Source of the DNA: Flavobacteriia bacterium
GTDB lineage: Bacteria; Bacteroidota; Bacteroidia; Flavobacteriales; Schleiferiaceae
NCBI GenBank assembly: GCA_949516455.1
Contig: CATILC010000115.1
Span: 1-5,658 of the forward strand
DNA length: 5,658 nucleotides
Reading direction: 5' to 3'
In this document: positions 1 to 5,658 of the stretch, piece by piece
How positions within the stretch are numbered: the first letter of the stretch is position 1
Layout: every line of letters starts with the position of its first letter
Notes under the pieces: generated by a model
Databases searched by the model: none
The model's input: the letters and a program-made list of their open reading frames with translations, nothing else
Told to the model about the DNA's origin: nothing
Program-made: the position numbers and the translations under genes

Positions 1-1003
1 ATTCTGCCACCAGCACCCCTTCTTCCTCGGCCTTGTGGGCCAGCATGGCACCGCGGACCACATCCCCAATGGCGTAGATGTGGGGCTTGGCCGTTTGCAA
101 ATGGGTATTGACCGGAATGCGGCCGCGCTCGTCGGTTTCCAGACCTGCCTTTTCCAAGCCCAGCTTGTCGGTGAACGGCCTGCGGCCAACGGACACCAGG
201 CATCTGTCGCCCGTCCATTCCACCACATTTCCCTTCTTGTCTTTGGCTTTGACTGTTACTTCATCGCCATTGCGGGTCACCTCATTCACCTGATGGGAGG
301 TAAAGAACTTCACGCCCAGTTTCTTCATCGACTTCATGAGCTCTTTGCTCATGCTGCTGTCCATGCCTGGGATGATCCGATCTGCATACTCCACCACGCT
401 CACCTGCGCACCGAGGCGGGCATAGACCGAGCCGAGTTCAAGTCCGATCACGCCACCGCCAATGATGATCATGTGGGAAGGCACTTCCTTTAGCTCCAAT
501 GCTTCGGTCGAGGTGATGATCCGCTCCCCATCGAGGGTTATAAAGGGCAAGTTGCCCGGTTCCGAACCGGTGGCTATGACCACATTTTTGGTTGAAAGGC
601 TCTCTTCACTGCCGTCTTCTTTGGCCACGACCACAGTCTGCGCATCTTCAAATCGCCCCCATCCCTGATGCACGTCGATCTTGTTCTTGTCCATGAGGTA
701 TTGTACCCCATCGCAGGTTTGCTGGACCACAGATGCCTTGCGGGTGATCATCTGCTCCATGTTGACCACGGGCTCTGAGATGTCGATGCCGTGTTCCTTG
801 AAGGTCTTCTTGGCCTGGTAGAAGTGCTCTGATGAATCGAGCAGCGACTTGGAGGGAATGCAACCCACGTTCAGGCAGGTGCCACCGAGGGTCGCGCTTT
901 TTTCCACCAGGGCGGTCTTCATTCCGAGTTGGGCAGCACGCAGCGCGCATACATATCCACCGGGTCCGGAGCCGATCACAACGAGGTCATAAGATTGAGC
1001 CAT
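1..1003 (-). CDS. lpdA: Dihydrolipoyl dehydrogenase (E3), 3' end cut by window edge
   Basis: This is the E3 flavoprotein of the pyruvate, 2-oxoglutarate and branched-chain 2-oxo acid dehydrogenase complexes. It reoxidises the dihydrolipoyl arm with FAD and passes electrons to NAD+ in the cytoplasm. The 334 visible codons show an FAD-binding GSGPGG at residues 11-16, the redox-active disulfide GGTCLNVGCIPSK with Cys43 and Cys48, an ATGS at 143-146, the NAD-binding GGGVIGLELG at 181-190, and the second FAD motif YAIGD ending at residue 314. The family is about 465 residues long, so the C-terminal dimerisation domain with the His-Glu pair lies beyond base 1. The start is the ATG at 1003-1001, only three residues before the usual YDLVVIG strand. 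No Shine-Dalgarno sequence precedes it. The reading frame is intact. The sequence resembles the GGTCLNVGCIPSK type rather than the GGVCLNWGCIPTK type. Identity is near certain; which complex it serves cannot be seen. Confidence 0.97.
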   Translation of the reverse strand, partial: MAQSYDLVVIGSGPGGYVCALRAAQLGMKTALVEKSATLGGTCLNVGCIPSKSLLDSSEHFYQAKKTFKEHGIDISEPVVNMEQMITRKASVVQQTCDGVQYLMDKNKIDVHQGWGRFEDAQTVVVAKEDGSEESLSTKNVVIATGSEPGNLPFITLDGERIITSTEALELKEVPSHMIIIGGGVIGLELGSVYARLGAQVSVVEYADRIIPGMDSSMSKELMKSMKKLGVKFFTSHQVNEVTRNGDEVTVKAKDKKGNVVEWTGDRCLVSVGRRPFTDKLGLEKAGLETDERGRIPVNTHLQTAKPHIYAIGDVVRGAMLAHKAEEEGVLVAE

Positions 1004-1069
1004 GGTCTTGAATATTTAACCCGCAATTTCGGGCATTTAACGGAGATGGAACAGCCCTAATTCGATTGT
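1004..1069 (-). promoter_or_regulatory. lnt-lpdA gap with 21-base-spaced direct repeat
   Basis: This 66-base gap separates the lnt stop codon from the lpdA start. On the plus strand the heptamer ATTTAAC occurs at 1014-1020 and again at 1035-1041, spaced 21 bases apart, about two helical turns. Between the copies lies an imperfect palindrome, CCCGCAATTTCGGG (1020-1033), with a 4-bp CCCG/CGGG stem. No clear TTG / TAnnTTTG promoter and no T-tract terminator is visible on the minus strand. It may hold a regulator site or a weak lpdA promoter, or it may be chance; lpdA could also be read through from lnt. Confidence 0.2.
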
Positions 1070-2671
1070 TCAGGACAATGGATCCCTGCGGCGCATATAC
1101 CGACTGAAAGCATAGAGCAGAAAGAGCGGAACCATCAGCGCAGTCAGCCGCAAAAGAACATCTCCTGCCTTTGCATACACGCTCATTTCCTTATTGGCCT
1201 GCAGGCTTCCCTTCAGATGGCCACGTTCTTCCCAATCCAAAGTTTGCAGAAGATCACCGCGCTGATCGATCAGCGCCGAGATGCCCGTATTGGCCGAACG
1301 GGCCACCGCCCTTCGGTTTTCGATGGCACGGACGCGCATATAATGCAGATGCTGCCGATGGCCCTCAGAATCGCCCCACCAGCCGTCGTTGGTGATGGCC
1401 AAAAAAAGATCGGCGCCCTTCTGGCTGTAGCTGCGGACAAAACCGCTGAATTCAGCTTCCCAGCATATGATCGGTGCCACCGCAAAACGCCCATCGTCGG
1501 AGCGGAAGACCTCGCGTTCTGCCTGGGTGCGGTTGGTTCCTGAAATACCCCCAAAATCGAGGACGATCTCCCCAAGGATGGGCTGCAGGAATTCGATGAA
1601 AGGCATCTTCTCCGCCCCAACGACCAGCTTGGATTTGTGGTAGACCGGGATGGAATCGGCGGCACTGAGCTGGATGGCCGAATTGAAGACATCGTACCAA
1701 TAGCCGCCCCCCTTGCCCTCACGGGCCGTCTCGGTCTGGGGTTCGTTGTAGTAGCGGATCAGGTTGAGGCCGGTGACGATGTGCAGACCTGATCCCTGCG
1801 TTTGGCGGAAATAGGCCAGGCGGCGGATCAAGTGTTCTCGGCTCAGTCGATCCAGGTTGTTCCAACTCGGGAGCAAGGTTTCCGGACCGATGAGGTAGTC
1901 TGTTGTGGGATCGAGTCCCTTTTGGGCCTCTGCAAGAAAGATTTCCAGCTGCTCTTCGGCCGGCCGCTCGAATTTCTCCACATAAGGTTCAATATTGGGC
2001 TGTACCACCACTACTTCGACCTCCTCTCCTTTTTCTTCCCAGTTGTAATAGGTGAACAGAGAGACCAAAAAGGGGAGCACAAAGGCCAGGACCGGCGGAA
2101 GAAAAGAACGGACCGTACGCTTGTTCATCCAGCTGCGCCAGGCAACGAACAGAAGAAGATTGACCAATAAGATCCATAAACTGCCGCCCCAGACACCCGT
2201 CACCGAATACCATTGGATCCACTCCACCCGATCGGCCAGGGCATAACCGAGCTTGAGCCAGGGCCATTCCATGTCCCAGCTGTTCAGGATCCACTCGTGG
2301 GTGATCCAAAAGAAGGGGAATGCCCAAAGGCCTCGCCTTTCGCCGATCTGCCGGGAAACCCAAAGCCAAAGCGTCATGAGCAGGGCCTCCAATGAGGCGG
2401 CGATGAAGACCATGGCCACCAGACCGCTCCAATGCGCCAGACCGACCCACCAGCCAGTGGCTCCATTGAACAGGGCAAAGAGCAACCAGCTGAAGAAAAA
2501 AACTTTGAGAAAACGTCTTTTGACCTCCTTTCTGCTTCGAAGATCATCGAGCACCAAAAGCCAAGGGAGCAAGGCCCCGAACACCAAAAAATTCAGTCCC
2601 CGATCCGGCCAGGACAAGAAGAGCAAGAGCCCGCTGAGCAGTGGAAATATGCTGCGTTTTGTGGCATTCAT
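1070..2671 (-). CDS. lnt: Apolipoprotein N-acyltransferase
   Basis: Lnt performs the last step of bacterial lipoprotein maturation, moving an acyl chain from a phospholipid to the free amino group of the N-terminal diacylglyceryl cysteine, at the outer face of the inner membrane. The predicted protein has 533 residues, close to the usual family length. A hydrophobic N-terminal half (about residues 8-207) carries several membrane segments. A nitrilase-fold domain starts near VVVVQPNIEPY and shows the catalytic triad as Glu264 (IGPETLLPSW), Lys346 (YHKSKL) and Cys403 (PIICWE), with Glu354 in EKMPF and the ITNDGWWGD block after it. A last membrane segment spans about 506-526. I chose the ATG at 2671-2669 because it overlaps the upstream stop as ATGA and has GGAG six bases before it; a TTG four codons earlier (2683) is less likely. 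Trp404 replaces the tyrosine that usually follows the catalytic cysteine. Confidence 0.96.
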   Translation of the reverse strand: MNATKRSIFPLLSGLLLFLSWPDRGLNFLVFGALLPWLLVLDDLRSRKEVKRRFLKVFFFSWLLFALFNGATGWWVGLAHWSGLVAMVFIAASLEALLMTLWLWVSRQIGERRGLWAFPFFWITHEWILNSWDMEWPWLKLGYALADRVEWIQWYSVTGVWGGSLWILLVNLLLFVAWRSWMNKRTVRSFLPPVLAFVLPFLVSLFTYYNWEEKGEEVEVVVVQPNIEPYVEKFERPAEEQLEIFLAEAQKGLDPTTDYLIGPETLLPSWNNLDRLSREHLIRRLAYFRQTQGSGLHIVTGLNLIRYYNEPQTETAREGKGGGYWYDVFNSAIQLSAADSIPVYHKSKLVVGAEKMPFIEFLQPILGEIVLDFGGISGTNRTQAEREVFRSDDGRFAVAPIICWEAEFSGFVRSYSQKGADLFLAITNDGWWGDSEGHRQHLHYMRVRAIENRRAVARSANTGISALIDQRGDLLQTLDWEERGHLKGSLQANKEMSVYAKAGDVLLRLTALMVPLFLLYAFSRYMRRRDPLS

Positions 2672-3732
2672 TGTCGGCTCCAATTGTAGCGGAGGCTGAA
2701 CAGATTGCTGTACAATGCCGCTGAACGGTCACCAATATCTGTGAGGGCGTAATCGAGTTGGATGCCTTGGTAACGAAATCCGATGCCCAGGTTGGGCTGC
2801 CAACTGTAGGAACGGTCTCCGTTCAGATCCAGCGTGCGGTTGATGTTCCCCACGCCCATTCGGAAAAAGGCAAATCCCTTGTAGCCGAGTTCCGCCCCCA
2901 ATCGAGGATCCACATTGCCAAAGTCGGAGGAGACCAGGGTATTGCGCCTGCCGTCAAAGGTGAATTCCGCATCCAGGGACGTCCGCAGCGAATACCGCTC
3001 ATCCAGTTCCCAAATGCCTGAGCCCCCCATGATGAGTCGCGGCAAGGACCATTCGACATTGTTCTGTGGCAGCTCATTTCCCGTTTGCAAAAACACCTCA
3101 TCGAAGGCTCCGCTCTCAACCGACCAGGCTGTAAAGGTGCTCGTGGCGTCCCGCATTATGGCACCTACTGCCCAGCGCCCCCGTTGGTATTGCAGTCCGA
3201 GATCGAATCCAAAACCGTAGGCATCGGCAAAATCTCCGATGTAGCGATAAACGAGTTTCGCACTGCCACCATAGGAAAGCCCTTCGACAGATGCAGAAGA
3301 CCGGGCATAGGAGATGAGCAGCGCCTGATCCGCAGCAGAGAAAAGCTGGATCCGGTTGTAATCCACATTGCCGTTCTCGTCGATGAGTTCTGAGGTATTT
3401 GGAATATCGTCCACACCAAAACGCAAAAAGGTGACGGCCAAAACGCCCTTCCCTTCGAGCTGAGTAGCTACGGAAGCATAATCGTATTGGGCAATGGAGG
3501 CAAAATATTCGGCATGCATGAGTGCAGCGTCCCAGTCGGAGGTGATGCGGGCCAGCCCGGCCGGATTCCAATAGGCGGCGCTCACATCGCTGACCTGAGC
3601 CACCACAGCCTGTCCCATGGCGAAGGCCCGTGCATCCACTCCTATATTGAGAAATGAGTTGGCGTACTTTCTGACCTGTCCGCTTGCTGCACTGGTCAGG
3701 ATCAGGAAAAACGCGATGAGAGAGCTCTTCAT
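2668..3732 (-). CDS. PorV/PorQ-family outer-membrane beta-barrel protein
   Basis: The protein has 354 residues and looks like a secreted outer-membrane beta-barrel of the PorV/PorQ family, a FadL-like group widespread in Bacteroidota. Some members work with the type IX secretion system; others have no assigned role. A signal peptide covers residues 1-18 (MKSSLIAFFLILTSAASG), with Gln19 the likely first mature residue. The family's N-terminal block follows at about 22-62, with key stretches FLNIGVDARAFAMG and YWNPAGL. The rest alternates short polar and aromatic strands typical of a barrel. I set the start at ATG 3732-3730, at the signal peptide; a longer frame from 3843 would run into pssA on the other strand. 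The stop shares the ATGA with lnt. The C-terminus reads NLFSLRYNWSRQ, so it does not end on the aromatic residue common in barrel proteins. The family is fairly sure; a direct type IX role is not shown. Confidence 0.85.
   Translation of the reverse strand: MKSSLIAFFLILTSAASGQVRKYANSFLNIGVDARAFAMGQAVVAQVSDVSAAYWNPAGLARITSDWDAALMHAEYFASIAQYDYASVATQLEGKGVLAVTFLRFGVDDIPNTSELIDENGNVDYNRIQLFSAADQALLISYARSSASVEGLSYGGSAKLVYRYIGDFADAYGFGFDLGLQYQRGRWAVGAIMRDATSTFTAWSVESGAFDEVFLQTGNELPQNNVEWSLPRLIMGGSGIWELDERYSLRTSLDAEFTFDGRRNTLVSSDFGNVDPRLGAELGYKGFAFFRMGVGNINRTLDLNGDRSYSWQPNLGIGFRYQGIQLDYALTDIGDRSAALYSNLFSLRYNWSRQ
2678..2681 (-). promoter_or_regulatory. Shine-Dalgarno-like GGAG that fixes the lnt start
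   Basis: On the minus strand GGAG is followed by six bases and the ATG at 2671-2669. It lies inside the last codons of the upstream outer-membrane protein gene. It is the only clear Shine-Dalgarno-like site before any start in this window, and with the ATGA stop-start overlap it points to translational coupling. Its role is inferred from spacing only, since Bacteroidota often do without such sites. Confidence 0.45.
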
Positions 3733-3781
3733 TGGTGGCCAAATATCCGTTGAAGCGACGGAATGCGCGTAATATTGTTCC
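3733..3781. promoter_or_regulatory. Divergent intergenic region, barrel gene and pssA
   Basis: Only 49 bases separate the start of the outer-membrane protein gene (minus strand) from the GTG of pssA (plus strand), so both upstream control regions must share this space or extend into the neighbouring coding regions. On the minus strand GATATTTG lies seven bases before the ATG and matches TAnnTTTG except at the first position, but I find no TTG at a fitting distance, so that half is weak. No Shine-Dalgarno sequence is visible on either side. Confidence 0.5.
3750..3777 (+). promoter_or_regulatory. Candidate Bacteroidota-type promoter for pssA
   Basis: A TTG at 3750-3752 is followed after 17 bases by TAATATTG at 3770-3777, which matches the Bacteroidota -7 element TAnnTTTG at all but one fixed position. 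Element order and spacing fit the known TTG / TAnnTTTG promoter type of this phylum. The -7 element ends four bases before the GTG start codon, so transcription would begin at or just around the start codon, implying a leaderless or nearly leaderless message. This rests on motif matching alone. Confidence 0.35.
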
Positions 3782-4495
3782 GTGCGCGCAGCCGTTCCAC
3801 ATATTCTCACCCTTGGCAACCTGCTCTGCGGCGTACTGGCCATTCAGGTCTTGTACTCTGGGGCTTCCTGGGAATGGGCGGGATGGCTTTGTGTGCTGGC
3901 CCTTCTGCTGGATGCTGTGGATGGTGCGGCCGCCCGGGCACTGAGGGTTTCAGGACCCCTGGGAAAACAACTGGATTCACTGGCAGACATGGTCAGCTTT
4001 GGCGTCCTTCCCGGCGTGGCCGGAAGCTGCCTGATCGCTGAGTGGTGGTACCTCAAAGGGGCAAGCGATCATTGGAGCAGTTTTGTTCCGCTGATCTTCA
4101 CCCTTTGCGCGGCTCTTCGCCTGGCGCGCTTCAACATTGACACCGAGCAGCGGCATTTCTTCAAAGGGCTGCCCTCGCCGGCTGCGGCCATGGTCCTGAT
4201 GAGTCTTGTTGTGGTGGTCGATCCCGATCGGATGAATGAACTCGACAGACTGATCGCTCACCCGGTCTTCATCGGCCTTTTGAGTCTATTTCTGGGCCTT
4301 CTGATGCTCATCCCGAAGCCGATGGCATCGATAAAAAAAGGTCCGGACGGGAAGCTGCATTGGATCGTACCAGCCTGCGTGTTGATCGGTGGGGCCAGCA
4401 GCTTTTTTATCGGGGCCATGGGCGTGCCGCTTGGCGTATGTTTGTACGTCTTATTGTCCATCTTTTTTTACCGACCTCATGAAGTTCAGAGCTGA
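3782..4495 (+). CDS. pssA: CDP-diacylglycerol-serine O-phosphatidyltransferase
   Basis: This inner-membrane enzyme joins CDP-diacylglycerol and L-serine to give phosphatidylserine and CMP, the entry to phosphatidylethanolamine. The 237-residue protein carries a complete CDP-alcohol phosphatidyltransferase signature, DGxxAR-x8-G-x3-D-x3-D: Asp47, Gly48, Ala51, Arg52, Gly61, Asp65 and Asp69. It also shows the N-terminal PHILTLGNLLCG, then ALRLARFN and FKGLPSPAAA, which mark the PssA branch rather than PgsA. Several hydrophobic segments follow to the C-terminus. The start is GTG at 3782: an in-frame TAA lies at 3770-3772 and no ATG precedes the conserved N-terminal block. The 3' end overlaps purS by 17 bases, so the two are probably co-transcribed. 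Near the 3' end there are runs of A7 (4333-4339), T6 (4403-4408) and T7 (4463-4469), but the frame stays intact. A closely related CDP-alcohol transferase using another substrate is possible but less likely. Confidence 0.93.
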   Translation: MRAAVPHILTLGNLLCGVLAIQVLYSGASWEWAGWLCVLALLLDAVDGAAARALRVSGPLGKQLDSLADMVSFGVLPGVAGSCLIAEWWYLKGASDHWSSFVPLIFTLCAALRLARFNIDTEQRHFFKGLPSPAAAMVLMSLVVVVDPDRMNELDRLIAHPVFIGLLSLFLGLLMLIPKPMASIKKGPDGKLHWIVPACVLIGGASSFFIGAMGVPLGVCLYVLLSIFFYRPHEVQS

Positions 4496-4733
4496 AATCG
4501 ATGTCATGCCGTTGAAGGCCTTGTTGGATCCGCAGGGAAAGACCGTGGTTCAGAATATGTCCAATGTGGGCATTGAGGGCGTATCAGATGTCCGGATCGG
4601 AAAACACATCCAGCTCGAATTGGAAGCCTCCAGCAAGGAAGAAGCGCAGAAAAAAGTAGAAGAAGCCTGCGAGAAACTCCTGCACAACTCCATTATGGAG
4701 AGTTATCGCTTCGAACTGTTCGAAGGCGAATAG
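4479..4733 (+). CDS. purS: Phosphoribosylformylglycinamidine synthase subunit PurS
   Basis: PurS is the small structural subunit of the three-part FGAM synthase (PurS, PurQ, PurL), the fourth step of de novo purine synthesis in the cytoplasm; it bridges PurL and the glutaminase PurQ. The 84-residue product has the family length and signature: FRAEIDVMPLKALLDPQGK, then VGIEGVSDVRIGKHIQLEL, an EEAQKKVEEACEKLL helix and a closing SYRFELFEGE. I placed the start at ATG 4479, which begins directly with the first beta strand (MKFRAEID); a longer frame from 4389 only reads pssA out of frame. The gene starts inside the last 17 bases of pssA and has no Shine-Dalgarno sequence, so translation may depend on pssA. 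Its presence implies that the genome has the short PurL plus a separate PurQ rather than the fused large enzyme. Its stop faces argS with 7 bases between. Confidence 0.95.
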   Translation: MKFRAEIDVMPLKALLDPQGKTVVQNMSNVGIEGVSDVRIGKHIQLELEASSKEEAQKKVEEACEKLLHNSIMESYRFELFEGE

Positions 4734-4740
4734 AGATCCA

Positions 4741-5658
4741 CTACATGCGCTCAGGGCAATCCACCCCCAGCAGCCGCATGCCCTCGGAAATTCGATCGGC
4801 CACCAGCTGACTCAAGGCCAGGCGCAGTGCGCTGACCCCCTCCTCTTCATTGTTGAGTACTGAATGACTCTGGTACCAACTGTTGTATGCCTTGGTGAGC
4901 TCAAAGACAAAATGAGCCACCTGAGCCGGATTGTACTGCTCTGCCGCCTGATGCAGCACTTCATCGTACTGATCGCACAAACTGATCAATCCGATGGCGG
5001 CCGCGTCGGCCTCGGCCCATTTGGCCGTCTGCAATTCCGATCCGGCTGCTTTGCGCTGAAGGGAGCGGATACGTGCGTGGGTGTATTGAATGAAAGGACC
5101 CGTATCTCCGTTGAAATCCACAGACTCCTCCGGGTCGAACAGCATGTTCTTGGCGGGATCCACTTTTAGGATGAAATATTTCAGGGCGCCCAGTCCCACC
5201 ATGGAATACAGGCTTTGCTTTTCGTCTGCTCCCAATCCGTCGGTCTTGCCCAGTTCCTCAGAGATGTGCTGAGCGGTCTGTTTCATCTCATCGATCAGAT
5301 CGTCGGCATCCACCACGGTACCTTCTCTGGATTTCATCTTTCCGCTGGGCAGGTTGACCATGCCGTATGAGAGATGATAGAGTCGTTCCGCCCACTGGTG
5401 GCCGAGCCTGGCGAGGACCAGGAAGAGCACTTTGAAGTGGTACTCCTGTTCATTGCCCACGGTATAGACCATTCCGTCCAAACCAAAGTCGACATAGCGC
5501 TGAATGGCAGTGCCGATGTCCTGGGTCATGTAGACTGCCGTTCCGTCGCTGCGCAGGAGGATCTTTTCGTCCAGGCCCTCATCGGTCAGGTCGATCCAAA
5601 CACTGCCATCATCCTTGGCAAAGAACACCCCTTCCTTCAATCCCTTCTGTATCTCGTC
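4741..5658 (-). CDS. argS: Arginyl-tRNA synthetase, 5' part cut by window edge
   Basis: ArgS is the class I cytoplasmic enzyme that charges tRNA-Arg. The window holds the last 305 codons, about half of a protein usually near 590 residues; the N-terminal domain and HIGH motif lie beyond base 5658. Visible landmarks, in fragment numbering, are GTAVYMTQDIGTA (about 39-51), the KMSKS-equivalent GKMKSREGTVVDADDL (about 106-121), FNGDTGPFIQYTHARIRSL (about 182-200), and the DALR anticodon-binding domain ending in ALRLALSQLVADRIS and LLGVDCPERM before the TAG at 4743-4741. The frame enters from the right edge as DEIQKGLKEGVFFAK; a TTG inside it at 5640 is not a start. The KMKSR form of the second signature is usual for this family in Bacteroidota. 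The gene is convergent with purS, and no hairpin with a T tract fits between their stops. Confidence 0.97.
   Translation of the reverse strand, partial: DEIQKGLKEGVFFAKDDGSVWIDLTDEGLDEKILLRSDGTAVYMTQDIGTAIQRYVDFGLDGMVYTVGNEQEYHFKVLFLVLARLGHQWAERLYHLSYGMVNLPSGKMKSREGTVVDADDLIDEMKQTAQHISEELGKTDGLGADEKQSLYSMVGLGALKYFILKVDPAKNMLFDPEESVDFNGDTGPFIQYTHARIRSLQRKAAGSELQTAKWAEADAAAIGLISLCDQYDEVLHQAAEQYNPAQVAHFVFELTKAYNSWYQSHSVLNNEEEGVSALRLALSQLVADRISEGMRLLGVDCPERM

Noticed and set aside
35..493. 152-codon open frame on the plus strand opposite lpdA
   Set aside because: It is antisense to a clearly conserved gene, its product has no recognisable domain, and it arises from the codon pattern of the opposite strand.
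1052..1078. TTG near 1076-1078 (minus strand) with TAGGGCTG downstream as an lpdA promoter
   Set aside because: The second element matches only four of the six fixed TAnnTTTG positions, too weak to call.
2672..2683. TTG at 2683 as the lnt start
   Set aside because: The ATG four codons later has the ATGA overlap and a GGAG at proper spacing, while the TTG has neither.
3733..3843. Longer N-terminus for the barrel protein from the ATG at 3843
   Set aside because: The extra 37 residues show no domain, would bury a clear signal peptide inside the protein, and overlap the 5' end of pssA on the opposite strand.
4329..4412. Inverted repeat made of CGATAAAAAAAG and CTTTTTTATCG within pssA
   Set aside because: The arms differ by one base in the A/T run, are about 60 bases apart, lie inside conserved coding sequence (Lys-Lys and Phe-Phe codons) and look like chance pairing of homopolymers.
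4389..4478. Thirty-codon N-terminal extension of PurS
   Set aside because: It is pssA coding sequence read in another frame, and PurS proteins are about 80 residues long, starting right at the MKFRAEID-like strand.

Overview
The window looks like a core housekeeping stretch of a Bacteroidota chromosome, probably a Flavobacteriales-like lineage with moderately high GC (a little over half G+C in the lines I sampled). The clues are a PorV/PorQ-family outer-membrane protein, a Bacteroidota-style Lnt motif (YHKSKL...EKMPF), mostly absent Shine-Dalgarno sequences, and a promoter resembling the Bacteroidota TTG / TAnnTTTG type. The family-level placement is inference.

Layout: six protein-coding genes fill nearly all of the sequence. 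On the minus strand, reading right to left from a divergent promoter region at 3733-3781, lie a PorV/PorQ-family beta-barrel gene (2668-3732), lnt for apolipoprotein N-acyltransferase (1070-2671, joined by an ATGA overlap), and, after a 66-base gap, the first 334 codons of a dihydrolipoyl dehydrogenase gene, cut by the left edge. On the plus strand from the same divergent region lie pssA for phosphatidylserine synthase (3782-4495, GTG start) and purS for the small FGAM synthase subunit (4479-4733, overlapping pssA by 17 bases). On the minus strand at the right edge is the 3' half of argS (4741-5658), convergent with purS across 7 bases. There is no stretch above 300 bases without a gene, and I see no RNA gene, mobile element, CRISPR array or transferred island.

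How the genes relate: the left-hand minus-strand pair concerns the envelope, with an outer-membrane protein coupled to the last enzyme of lipoprotein maturation. The plus-strand pair joins phospholipid synthesis (the phosphatidylserine/phosphatidylethanolamine branch) with de novo purine synthesis. lpd belongs to the 2-oxo acid dehydrogenase complexes and argS to translation. I found no convincing new biological system. The points worth a second look are small: a possibly leaderless pssA promoter, start sites that move the two envelope genes, a Tyr-to-Trp change beside the Lnt catalytic cysteine, and a 21-base-spaced direct repeat upstream of lpd.
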